Source: Littorina saxatilis (Eukaryota; Mollusca; Gastropoda; Littorinimorpha; Littorinidae). Taken from it: a stretch of 64,000 bases of DNA. Location: contig NC_090254.1 of NCBI RefSeq assembly GCF_037325665.1, positions 19,304,935-19,368,934 on the forward strand, given 5' to 3'. Under the pieces are notes generated by a model. That model worked only from the letters and a program-made list of their open reading frames with translations, ran no database searches and had not been told where the DNA came from. A program made the translations under genes and the position numbers. Below are positions 20,481-32,700 of the stretch, one piece after another (position 1 is the first letter of the stretch; each line of letters starts with the position of its first letter).

Positions 20481-21870
20481 AGAATTGTTTGGTTACTATA
20501 GGAACTTTGAGGCCCTTATGAGGATCGTGAGAAAGTTTTGTTGGAAGACAATAATATACATATATGTGACGAAATAGAACAACACGCATAAAAACCAATG
20601 AACTGCCGAACAGGCACGCAAGGCAAAAATTAAGTGCTGCAGAAAGAACACGCACTAGAATAAGCGTTATACAGACCATGGAACCCATACGATTTAGCCG
20701 TATTTTGTACGCATGATTGTCTAGAATACGAGCAGTACGGTCAGTGGAAAAGAATAGGAAAAAATTCCTAGACTACTTTTCTTCACAAGCGCATCCCGAA
20801 GCCGATCCAATACTTTGACACATGATTACAGTTTTTGTATTGGTAAACTTAGTTAACGGTGCGACGGACGCGTGTGAAACATGTTTGAATCAAGGGTATT
20901 CAAATGCTGCGTGGAGTATGCTTACTTGTCTGAAAATACACCAAGTTTGCTTGAGAATACCCCAAGTGCAAAACAGGAGTTCCCAGGTCTGGTTATAGGA
21001 CACTGTCTGAGGATTTAACCTCTTCGACATACAACCATTTTTGAGGAGTGTACGCCCCCAACAAAATATGATCGTAAGCAAGAAGTTTCGAGAGAAAAGA
21101 GATATGGCTCTATCGGAACGGATATTTAGGTTGACATTTTTACACCACCGAACGTACCATACACTTTCCACGGATTTTGTAATGCGCTTCTTTGAAATCA
21201 GATGATTGACGATGATTTAAATCTTCTTTTTTTTAAATCTGTACATAAATTTCTTTTCATACCATCCCGAAGTAGGCAGTAACATGCCGAAATATTGATA
21301 TAGATATAAACGTACCTAACCTGGTAACTGGTGTGTTTTCTTTTTCTTTTCTTTTAATTGATTAATGATGATGTATGGAAACGTCGTGTTGCATTTCTAC
21401 AGAATTGTTCCCTAACCATTAGCTTATTTCTTTATTACACTTGCTTATGTTTGCTCCTTATTTTCTAGCTTTCTTGAGAAAGCTGACAGTCGTAAGTTGT
21501 TTAGTGCTTGCCTTTTAGTTGTTTTTTTCTTATTTGTTTGCAACAAGGCGTTCTGTTTTTAAACGTTTACCTCTTAAATCGTAGACCGTTTTATCTTTAT
21601 CAATCGTTCGCCTTTTGGTATTTATTCCTCGAGCGTTTCTCCTTGGATTTCTTTTGATGTTATCTATTTGTTCTATATTTATTTCTGTTGTGCTATTGTA
21701 TTTCGTTTACAAGCACTTAACTTTTTGTGACGTAATTGCCTTCTGTGTGTTTTATAATTACCTTGTTTGCTCATGTGAAGTTTTAATTTTTTTTTGGATT
21801 CAGATATAATGAATGCATACCTTTTTCGAAATCAAGCACAACGCAGGCAAATATCCACATGTCACAGACA
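20481..21870. other. Intergenic, nothing recognised
   Basis: AT-rich sequence downstream of gene 1. No gene, RNA or defined repeat was seen. Confidence 0.55.
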
Positions 21871-21879
21871 AATTGAGAC

Positions 21880-22152
21880 GGACAGAAAAGTATAGAGACT
21901 TGCAGACACACGGACAGAAAAGTATAGAGACTTGCAGACACACGGACAGAAAAGTATAGAGACTTGCAGACACACAGGCAGAAAAGTATAGAGACTTGCA
22001 GACACACAGGCAGAAAAGTATAGAGACTTGCAGACACACAGGCAGAAAAGTATAGAGACTTGCAGACACACGGACAGAAAAGTATAGAGACTTGCAGACA
22101 CACGGACAGAAAAGTATAGAGACTTGCAGACACACAGGCAGAAAATCGAAAG
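21880..22152 (-). repeat. 32-bp minisatellite, about 8 copies
   Basis: Unit GGACAGAAAAGTATAGAGAC plus TTGCAGACACAC. Because 32 is not divisible by three, the array is open in all three minus frames, so those ORFs are repeat artefacts. A lone further unit lies at 22537-22570. Confidence 0.9.
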
Positions 22153-22571
22153 AAAGACAGTCGAACAGGGAGACAGACAGACAGAGACATGTATGTAGAC
22201 TGTTGCCTTAATTACACGCAGATGCGCACATGCCCACCTACAGATTGCCGATAAGAGCAAACAAAATCACAAACTGAAAATGAATATGTACTTTGGCTTT
22301 CTTATTTGACTGGCTAGTTTGTTTTTTTCCTTCTTAAAACTATGTTGTCCATGTTAACATTTTCAGTGTTTGCTTTAATCTCATTTTCTTTCATTCAGCT
22401 TGTTTCAAATTTGCTCATGCCTTATTTATTCATGAAGGGTAAAAACAGAACATTCTCGTATTGTACCTTTTGTAACGGCACAGTACTTCGCGTGAAAATG
22501 TTTTGCTCGCCGGCTTAGATTTGGCCAGGTTCTACAGTATAGAGACTTGCAGACATACAGGCAGAAAATCG

Positions 22572-22984
22572 TGGGGCGGGGATATAGCTCAGTTGGTAGC
22601 GCGCTGGATTTGTTTTCAGTTGGCCGCTGTCAGCGCGAGTTCGATCCCAGGTTCGGCGGAAATTTATTTCACAGAGTCAACTTTGTGTGCAGACTCTCTT
22701 CGGTGTCCGAACCACCCCCCGTGTATACTACATTGGGTGTGCACGTTAAAGATCCCACGAGTGACAAAAGGGTCTTTCCTGGCAAAATTGCTTAGGCACA
22801 GTTAATAATTGTCTACCATACCCGTGTGACTTGGAATAAGGCCGTGAAAGGTAAATATGCGCCGACATGGCTGCAATCTACTGGCCGTATAAAATTTCAT
22901 CTCACACGGCATCACTGCAGAGCGCCTAGAACTGTACCCACGGAATATGCGCGATATAAGCCTCATTGATTGATAGATTGATTG
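22572..22984 (+). mobile_element. tRNA-derived SINE, second family
   Basis: The head has an A-box (TAGCTCAGTTGGTAGCGCGC) and B-box (GAGTTCGATCCC). The body ends in GCGATATAAGCCTCATTGATTG and a (TTGA)n-type tail. A 5'-truncated minus-strand copy of the body is at 34038-34372. It directly follows a stray 32-bp minisatellite unit. Confidence 0.8.
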
Positions 22985-23130
22985 GATAAGACAGGTTCTC
23001 CACCCACTTTGACGCATACCAAAAATCACCGTCCCTACTGCATGCCTCCTGCGCAACGTTGGTGAAATCTGTGATCAGGCTGTGGATTTTTGGTATGCGT
23101 CCAAGTGGAGGGATGATCTTATCCCATGTA
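22984..23130. mobile_element. Small foldback element; its arm resembles the 74-bp satellite
   Basis: Arms at about 22984-23029 and 23085-23127 are inverted copies containing GACGCATACCAAAAATC and GATTTTTGGTATGCGTCC, separated by ~55 bp. The right arm, through 'GATGATCTTATCCCATG', aligns with the satellite unit at 47003-50104. A lone arm-like piece sits at 24467-24515. Confidence 0.65.
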
Positions 23131-23485
23131 AAATGCCTGGCCATATGTAAGATTCCGAGTCGTAACGTTTAGACGGCAGGGACTGTACCGTCATCAACAA
23201 GTTAAAATACACGATGCAAGAACAGGAAAAGAGATGAAAACAACTGCTGTGTTTAGTATTCAGTTAGTTCGGTTTTAAATCGTAGTGTAAACAACTTCAA
23301 GGAAAGTGTTTGACAGTTGAGTTAAGAATTGAAGGACACGTAAACATTGCAAACCCTTCTGAAAGTGTAATTGATAAATACTCGTAGTAACGTAACGCAC
23401 ATGTTCAAACTTTCTTTCTATTTATCAGGTTTTGATGTTTTTAATTGTAAAATAAATTGACACTGCGTTGCTTTATACTCGTTGC

Positions 23486-23624
<139 letters not shown>

Positions 23625-23752
23625 TATGTAAGTATGTATAAGGCGTGGCTTTCGGTTCCTCTTTTTGGTTTATTTTTCGTGAGCGTCGTCTTCCCTTACT
23701 CGAAACATCCAGTAGACACGTAAACAAGTCAAAGGGCGGTGGATTCGCTTTA

Positions 23753-24047
23753 GGCCTAAAAAATAAAAATAGGTGTAGTTACGGTAACCCGACCTACCCT
23801 ATTTTTAGGGGCCGACCCTATAACTTTTTATTACATTTGTCAAAAAAAATAAAAAAATAAAAAAGACCCCGAGTGCAGTAAACGCAATGAAAGCGACAGC
23901 GCTCGAGTCGCACACTTATTTCCCTGTCAAGTAGGTTTAATTTGTACACATTAGAAAAAAAAGTTTAAAAAAAAGGTGATTGCCTACCTTCCTACCCGAT
24001 TTTTTTTGGCTATGTTACCTTAACCACACCTATTTTTTTTGTTTGCC
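23753..24047. mobile_element. PIF/Harbinger-like MITE, copy 4
   Basis: Same 'GTTACGGTAAC' terminal type as copy 2, with TTA outside the left GGCC and a degraded right end (GCC-TTT). Confidence 0.68.
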
Positions 24048-24049
24048 TT

Positions 24050-26280
24050 TGCTATAATATTGTGCACGGAACTTTATCTCGTTTCATTTCCCCTTAGTTT
24101 ACACATAATGGCAATGCCCTTTCCGCAGTTAATTATTTCAAAGGTGAAAAGGAACGAGCTATGCATTTGTTGTCCTAGCTTCGCAACTAGTTTTCAGAAA
24201 AAAGATAGATTGCGAACGTTGCAAGGTCAGGAATAATAAAAAAAGTCGTGAAAACAGTTAGTTGCACCGCATTATATCTGGCTAGGCAGGGGATACGACC
24301 ATCCTGCAACTTGGTCACATACCAACAATGAACATTCTGGGTGCTCTCTTAGCACAAAGGTATGCACTTATTTGAACAATTCTTTTCGTATAAGGCACTG
24401 GGGTTTTTTTCTGAAAATTAATTATTCACAAATTTCCAACTCAATTATAGAAAGCATCCAGGGTGATGATTTTTGGTATGATTCCAAGTGGAGGGATGGT
24501 GTTATCCCATGATACTGACGAGATCTGAGACAGTGAGGAAAACTGTTTTCACGAGGAGGATTGGGCCTTCAAGTTCATGAAACGTTACATTATTATAGAC
24601 AAAACGAAACATTACCCACTTGTTTCGGGTTGTCTAAAATGAAAAATTCAATAAACTTAACCTTTTTTTTTTTTAATAGATTTTCGAAATGTCTAGTAAG
24701 TGTGGGTTTACTTTTAACAGTCTAGATTTTATTAATATTTAAGATATTATTCAGTTTTATTTAAAATTAGAAACACTCTGTGTACAAACAGTTTTTGCAG
24801 CTGCAATGTCGACGATGCCATTCAAGTCAGCGTCCAACCGTCAACAGATTCCCCCTTGTGTGACCATTTGTTTTTCAAACTGATATGCATACGGATTGTG
24901 ATATTTAGTCCGTCTAAGATTCGACCTATGAGCAGATTATCTCGACAGGGCAATTGCTTTATACAGTTTGTCCGGACCACCGGTTAAAACTGTTAAATGC
25001 CAAGTGAATAGCTGATGTAACACCATTTTTCTCAAAACCAAACTACGCGCATATTACCTAAATAAGCTTACAGTCCGAGTACTACGTAAACACGCTGAAC
25101 GTATGAATGTATGTCCATGGTTGTACGTAAAGCATTGTAATTGTATGCTCGAAGAGTTATATCCATATAAGCTCATACCGTTTAGTGTCTACAACGACAT
25201 CACCTAAATCAAACACAAAAGACCGTTATTTTCAAAACTGAGGAATGTTAAACAGTTTAACTCAACCCGTCAATAGCTGATCGAAGCTTTTTACGGCAAA
25301 TGACCGCTTGGAAGACCATTGTTTGCAATCTAAAGTACGTATAGGTTAGCAGGTGAGCCCATAAGACACATTTTGACTGGCTTGCTGTAGTAAGAACATT
25401 TCTCTTTCAAAGTGACGCACCTCTTGATGTCTTAATATCGACTCAATTAACCAATGTGCAACACTAGTTAAGACTATGTTTAGTTCACTCTTGAAGTTAT
25501 CTGATTTATGTCCAGTTCTGTTCATCCAGAATGCCATTGACGTAGGCACAACGTTCAACCGTCAGCTCATCTCGCAGGTTTCGAATTGACATGCGGTTTG
25601 TTAATCAGTTGATACCGTTTAATATCTATTTCTCATGTAAATCACCGTTTTATTGCCACCCTGATTAAGTGCGTGGGCGGTATGGGGTGAGGGGGGGGGG
25701 GAGTGTCTAATTCCACGCTGTTGTGCGCGCACTTAGTTATCTGACGCACACAGAAACGCCCAGTTTTCTCCCTTGGTGGTGTTACCACGAGGGGTTAAGA
25801 CTATAACTCAACTTTAGATCGACGCCTTGATCTTGGCCTTTCTTTGCATGTTTAAAGTGGGATTTCAGTATTGACAGTATTGTTATCAGCCTTGCGGTTT
25901 GGAGGTTTGGCACGATTAAGCGACAGTTTCAATATCGAATGAACCGATTGCCGTACCACTATTACAAGCTTGTTAGGTGTATACAAGATGGATTAAAAGC
26001 TAACACTAGTCGGCTCAGGATAGACGTGGCTGATGTTTATGACTTGATGATAAGCCTGAAACCTCGCTTTGGAAAAGTATCTTCGGCTTGATTCCCTGGA
26101 GCTAAATGTTTGCAACAAATGATGTGCTTAGTGATTTCTGATATTTGTTTATCAGTCTTATACGGTTTAAGGTGGAAATGCAGAAACATGAAAATGAATT
26201 TTGCCTCCTCTACAAGTAAAACTACTACACATGGAAACTTCGACGCAGACATTTATTTCAACTTGGTATCATGGATGTGC
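24050..26280. other. Intergenic, mostly unassigned
   Basis: One satellite-like arm at 24467-24515 (GATTTTTGGTATG, then CCAAGTGGAGGGATGGTG). Otherwise no feature I can support. Confidence 0.5.
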
Positions 26281-26286
26281 AGCGCG

Positions 26287-26288
<2 letters not shown>

Positions 26289-26322
<34 letters not shown>
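26289..26322. repeat. (TG)n microsatellite
   Basis: About 17 TG units, roughly 330 bp upstream of the gene 2 start codon. Confidence 0.9.
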
Positions 26323-26324
<2 letters not shown>

Positions 26325-26648
26325 CTTGTTAAGACCGCGTCGTTTTGACTTTGGCCCGAAAATGGAGCCGAATTGTTTTGACGCACCCCGTTGTTTTGAC
26401 GTCACAACAACGGATGCCTCGATTTTCGAGCTTCCCGCCCTAAGATATACCATGTGACACAAGGATTTGATTTTATTGGTTCTGTCCAAACTATGATAAT
26501 TTTGTCAGGGTTGAGTGTGTGGCGAGTGTGTTGGGCTAGTGTTTTGCGGTCAAAACAAGAACTGTAGTTTTTTGGGTTCCCCTGGCGACAACATTGAGAG
26601 AGAGAGCGAGAGAGAGCGGATTGCCGCGTGAAACCGTGATTTGACACG

Positions 26649-26706
26649 ATGGCTGACGCCGACACGCGGGGTGAACGCCGCAGCCGCTACATTACCACAG
26701 ACACAG
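26649..26706 (+). CDS. Gene 2 exon 1 with ATG
   Basis: ATG starts MADADTRGERRSRYITTDT and runs to a donor ACACAG|GTGTGT in phase 1. There is an in-frame stop upstream and a GC-richer stretch around it. The next acceptor is about 2.7 kb away and takes the same phase. Confidence 0.6.
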
Positions 26707-29700
26707 GTGTGTATTATATTTATAGTACTTTGTTGTCCATTTTAGACGAAAAGACAGTTGACTGAGTTGTTTTTGAAATAGTGACGCGCCTTCAACTTTA
26801 TCTTTCAGGTCTGTTGCCACATGGCTCTGACATTCCAAAATGGCTAACCTCGTTTTTTGGAATTTAGAGCTCACAATCCAGTGACAGTGACATTAACAAG
26901 AACTTGATCAGTCATTAATTATCAATGGCTTATCAAGTTGTTGGTACAGGTTACTATGCAAGAGTCTTATACATTAAAACAAATTATGGTGAGTGGTGCA
27001 CAGATCTAAATACTCTTATACTGAGAAGGCACGATGCATGTTGGTTTTTTAACTTCCGAAAGATTCTGAGATTAGCTGTGCGTACAAGCGATCGAATAGC
27101 ACTGATTTTATCAGTATTTATATAACTATGTTTTGTTTGTGTCAGTCTGTGCTTGTTTGCTGAATTTATGTGTAGGAGCCTGAGGCGGGTTGAGATCTAG
27201 CTCCAATGTTCAAATTTCAATCTCGCCTTAGGCCTAGTAGCTGTTGAATTAGGGAGACCGAGTAAGTCAGTCACGGTGCGACTATATTTTTTTTTTAATT
27301 CGATTTATTTAATTAAAAACTCTTCACGTCCTGTACCGCACGACTTTGTTACTATACTTAGGAATGACCTCACAGGACGGAAGCGCTCTCTGTGCTTGAA
27401 AACCACATTTAGGTCACTTCCTTTGTAAACAAGCACATAGCTGCTCCGCGGTTCGTTCGTTTGGTGAACGTTTTGGTAGTTTGCAATGGATTTGTATTGA
27501 TTTTTTTTTCACGGAGATTTTGGGACCATCTCTGGTGATGCTGATACAGTCAGTAAAGACAAATTTGGGGATATTATCGACGAATTAGGGGCAGAACAAG
27601 TGCTGGGACTCGAAGCAGACAATCGCTTGACATTGAAATTGTAAGCTTAATGTAGTTTAGTTTCATCTCCCCCGTCGCGATATAACCTTCGTGGTTGAAA
27701 ACGACGTTAAACACCAAATAAAGAAAGAAAGTTTCATCTCTTTGTTCCACCATCACCCAGCCGACGCGGCGACTTCCTGGCGTGGCCGTAAAGTCCGGTT
27801 ACTCGATCACGTCGCTCTCTGCTCTGTGCATCGTCAAATATGTTCATGCTTTTCACCTGTTGCACGTGAGTGAGTGGAGACTCGGCTCCCCCATAATCAT
27901 GGTCCAACAGGCATGCGAATCATTAATTCTGCTTTTTACACGATGAGTCTTCTTCTGTCAATTTAATGCATACTAGTTACAAATTAAAATGACAGTATGA
28001 TTTCTTCATTAATTAACTACTCATAATGATAATACATACATGTATTATACGTGTATACTTTACATACATGTTTTATAACATAAAACCCATAAATGTCATG
28101 TCTGACACACACAGATACCCACTTTCTGGTCATTTTCATCAAATCCTTACGGTACTGAGGCTTAGCAATAGGGAAATGTGTTCAGGACGTGAAGAGTTAT
28201 TTGACCGGGCGAAGCTGGACTGACTTTGGACTTATCATGTATTGGAGCCATTCTTCCGTTCTGGGGACGAAATCCGTCTGTTGAAAAAAAACCAACTATA
28301 CTGTTTGTGTTTTACTTTACCCATACACACGCACACGTTTTTGTTCCTCTTTTTTTCTCTTCATCCTCTTTTTGTTCTGTTTTCTTCTCCTGTCCACGAC
28401 ATTACTGCTTCCCCTCAAACCTATGATGTACTTTTTCCGTGCATGGTTTATCCCTGTCTCTTCCCAGAGACCAGGCAGTCCGGTTACAGTAGCTCGGGTA
28501 CTTTGTATCTCCCCCAAACTCATCAACTTAAGTTCATTACAGACAAAATAATTAGCATAGCCGCTAATTGAACAGTGTATAGGCTCTCTTTTTCTTTTCT
28601 CTCCTCGACATTCAACCCATGGTCCCCCTCGACCACTACCATCTTTGACGCAATGTCACTGTCACAGTGTCAGAAAACTCACTGCCTTCTTCGGCATCAT
28701 ACAATTCATCATCTGACAGAGACTCGTCAGTGGTAAGACATAATGCATTCTCATCATACTCCAAGTCCAACTCCTTTGGATCAGACACACCTGAATGACA
28801 ATGCTTCTCAATTAAAAATGTACACATGCTTTTATGTGAGTTAGGGAAGTATAAATAGAGAATACTATGTATGGCTTGCTGTGTCGTACCAGATTTTCAT
28901 GAGTTGTTTTTTTAAATATTGAACTGCGAGCGAAAGCGAGCTATTCACTATTTTAAAAAGCAACGAGTGTAAATCTGGTACAAAACAGCAAGCCATGTAG
29001 TATTCTGTTTATCCTACATACTGTACTTACGTGTATTTTACTGAAAATGTCCTGCAGTCGAGGCAGCTAAATTGAAGACGCTTGTTTTGGAACCTCGATC
29101 TCTTCTAAAGCCTCGTGCAATCTATTACGTCAAAGCAAAGAAACGTCACTCTGAAAGTGTGGCTTGACGTGTTAGTTCTAAAAATTCATCGAAGGTAATT
29201 AGCGAGCGCAATCTTTTTTCTTCTATAATGACGTTTGTCTCGGTGACTTTGGCATCATAAGCAGTGGAAAAACAGGTCCCTGCCAGACTTGCTTGACATG
29301 ACCTCATTTACATGATATACACACGTGTGATTTGAACGATTATTATCTCACGAGTGTCTCTCTCACGTATGTAGGATGATATTATTAATCAAATGAAAAT
29401 TTACTAATAAAATGTTCTATTATGTCACTAGTGGAACCAGGAGGCCGAGGCCAGAGATTTAAAACAAGGGAGTACTTCCCACATTTCTCATACGGCCAAA
29501 GAATGGTGCAGGCTGCACTGGCTAAGAGTCTACCTGCCATACCATTGCCAGATGACACCAGCAATCATCCAGGTACAATGTAATCCCATTTTTATTTTGT
29601 TGAAAGGCAAGATTTAACCAGAAAGTAAGGAACTAACTCAGGGGTTCCACTTATTGCACACACAAAAGTATACGCAGTTTTCAGCCTCCGTACACATTTT

Positions 29701-32700
29701 CACCGACATGTTGCATTTTGTCACGCAAAATTACAATTGCACTCAAAACACTAAATAGCCACGAAGAGAGCACCTGAACTCCCACCTCTGATTCTCCCCA
29801 CCCGCCTTGTTCATCACTGTTAACACTCGTGTACTTATCGCCAGAGGCCATAGTACCAGTGCTCTACCGAATTGAATCTTTATTCCTTAGGTCACTGCCA
29901 CCGGCGATAGCCTTATGAATGACCAGCTCTACCGAAGAGGAAGATTGCATTACATTTCTTTGGGGGGGGGGGGGGGGGGGGGGGGGGGTCATGAGTCACA
30001 GAATAAATAATTGATCCTGCTGTGTTCAGCAAAACAATGGTCTGCCTTATCACACATGCCATTAGTTTGGTGCACTGCCGATTCAGTTTACAGGCCAGGG
30101 GTGTCCGGGTCTACTCTGATTACATCGGACTGACCCACAGTGATTGTTTTTCAGGCTGAAATATCTTCCATTTAGCGCCATGCAAATAGTTCAGTTCCTC
30201 GCTTAGAGGCCTATTACCTGTACAGAGCCACTGCAAAACGCAAACAGACCGATCTGTCGTCGGAAAGTGAAAGAACAGAATCTGATGAAGGGACTTCTTT
30301 TAGTTACCTATCATCATCATGTCCAGTGATGGCGCTAGTACTTTTTTCAAACCGGTACGCAAACTTTTATGAAGCAAACAGTCCAGAAAAAAACGGTAGG
30401 CTGGTCATTGGAACCAGTTAGAATCCAGCTCAGAGTACTGGTTTTATAGTTTTGCCAGCGAAAAAAGACCGGTAGTTCTAAAAATCAACGGCAGCCAATT
30501 TTGTTCCGGGATTTTTTCGTTTCAACCGGTAAAATACCGGTAATTACCGGTTAACGCCAACACTGCATGTCTTCTCAATCGTAGTGAGAAAAACACACTT
30601 CTCCTTCGCGTTTTTTCCCCCAATTAAGTTTGTAATGGTACGCGTTTTCCCCGGCTCATACGCATTTTTTCAGTCATGTTGTGTATGCAAACGCAAAAAG
30701 CAAAAACCCAGTGGAACCCCTGACTAACTAACTGTTATGCAATACTTCTGGAGGGGTGATCACACTACAGTTAACACAGTTTAGTTATGACTAAGATATG
30801 TAGTTAAATTGCTATTCTGATACACATTGGAGAATTCAGGGTTATGATTTGATAGTCTCACATGTACATGGACCTATTTCGGTCATAAGGCCATATATGT
30901 CAACGGAAGCTGCTCAATATCCTATATATATATTTACAACAATAAAGCATGCTTCCTGTTTCATCACCGTGGATGAATTAAGTGCTTGCATGCACATACC
31001 TGGTCAGGTTTGCTTCTGTTACTGGTCGACAGACGATATAGTTTGTACAAAAACTAAATTCTTGCCGTCTATGAAATACATCCCTGGTAAAAATTCAATT
31101 CCTGCAACACACCTTGCAAAACTAGTAGCTGCAGTCTAGCAGACGGTCTTTCCAGTGCTTTGTAATGAATCGGCAATATTGCCTTTGCCTATGCAACGCT
31201 CATATATATGCAGATCCCAATCTGATGAATGGACTGACCCACAGTTAACAGAGAAAATAGAGGACCCACTAGAGAAAATGCTGAATTCTTGGGATGTAGT
31301 CTGATGATAGACGGAAGACAGACAATAGACGGAAGACAGACAATAGACAGAAGATAGATGGAAGACAGACAATAGTTGGAAGACAGATGGTAGATCGAAG
31401 ACAGACAATAGACGGAAGATAGACGGAAGACAGACGATAGATGGAAGACAGACAATAGACGGAAGATAGACGGAAGACAGACAATAGACGGAAGACAGAC
31501 GATAGATGGAAGACAGACGATAGATAGAAGATAGACGGAAGACAGACAATAGACAGAAGACAGACAATAGATGGAAGACAGACAATAGACGGAAGACAGA
31601 CAATAGATGGAAGACAGACGGAAGACATACAATAGACGGAAGACAGACGGTAGATGGAAGACAGACGATAGACGGAAGACAGACGATGTAGTCTGACGAT
31701 AGACGATACATATATATACGGACGTTCAACCAGTATTTGGCTTCAGCTTGATTCAGGAACAAGAGGGCGACTGCAACTGAGTCGCATGTATAGACAAACC
31801 ATAATGCCTTTCTCCAGTCCAGTCTATGAAATAGGACTTACAGCTGATCTAGCTGGACTCTACGCAAGCTTCAGTACGAATGAAGTAAAATCTCCCATAT
31901 CAAATTTATTATACACAAATATGAAAACAGTTAACTAGACTGTTCTAACTGTAAACCAACGTAAAGGGGAAATATGAAGCTCAAAAACAGGTTAAGTCCC
32001 AAGCATCATGCAACCACAGGCGCTTTCTGTCTGTCTTTCCTACAGTTGACTGCAGCTTCGAACCACAGGCGCTTGTGACAGAGGACTCTATAAGCAGCCA
32101 TCACTCAGTTGACTCCCAAATGGTGAGTTTTTATAGAGTAGATTATTTGTTGCCCTGTCTGAAGATATTTTGTTTTTGCGATTTGATTTGTTAAATGTTT
32201 GACCTGCATTACTTGTGAGTTTCCTGTGATGACCAAGGCAATGAAATATGTTTGCTATCTGCAGTCTATGTTCTTTTGCCTCTGAAAAACATGCATCAGA
32301 GTTGTGCATTCTTTTTCAGCAACTGGTTCTTTTTCTCAGACAAAATAAGGCATTTATAATGAAAAAAGAACAAAAATATACGGTCGAAACAGATCACCAA
32401 CAAAGGCTAACAAGTTCAGTTGAGTTGCCAGTTGGAAGGAACAGCGAAGAATGTCCCAGTTACTTCCTCAGTCGTACTCTTTTTGATTGTTCGATTTGGC
32501 AATTCTGAATGATGGCAGGAACTGAAGTGCGCCAGGCAGTATCAGCGAAGTCCTCTGGCTCATTTTCTGTGCCCACGAAAGCTTCCAGGTAGGCTATTTG
32601 TCGGTATCGGCGGACTGCATAATAATGTTGTCGAAGCTCAGTCTCGCTTACGACGCATCCAAAATGGCATCCTCCGACGGTGCTGTGACTGTGTGAAAGA

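Noticed and set aside
21783-22260. Minus-strand Cys/Leu/Phe-rich proteins
   Set aside because: All three frames are open across the 32-bp minisatellite, which is expected from the repeat.
31136-31762. 200-codon minus-strand ORFs rich in VCLPS
   Set aside because: Generated by the 18-bp minisatellite; several overlapping frames are equally open.
32248-32508. 86-codon ORF before gene 2 exon 5
   Set aside because: Frame ends before the recombinase-like exon and is not needed: exon 4 and exon 5 already join in phase across this stretch.
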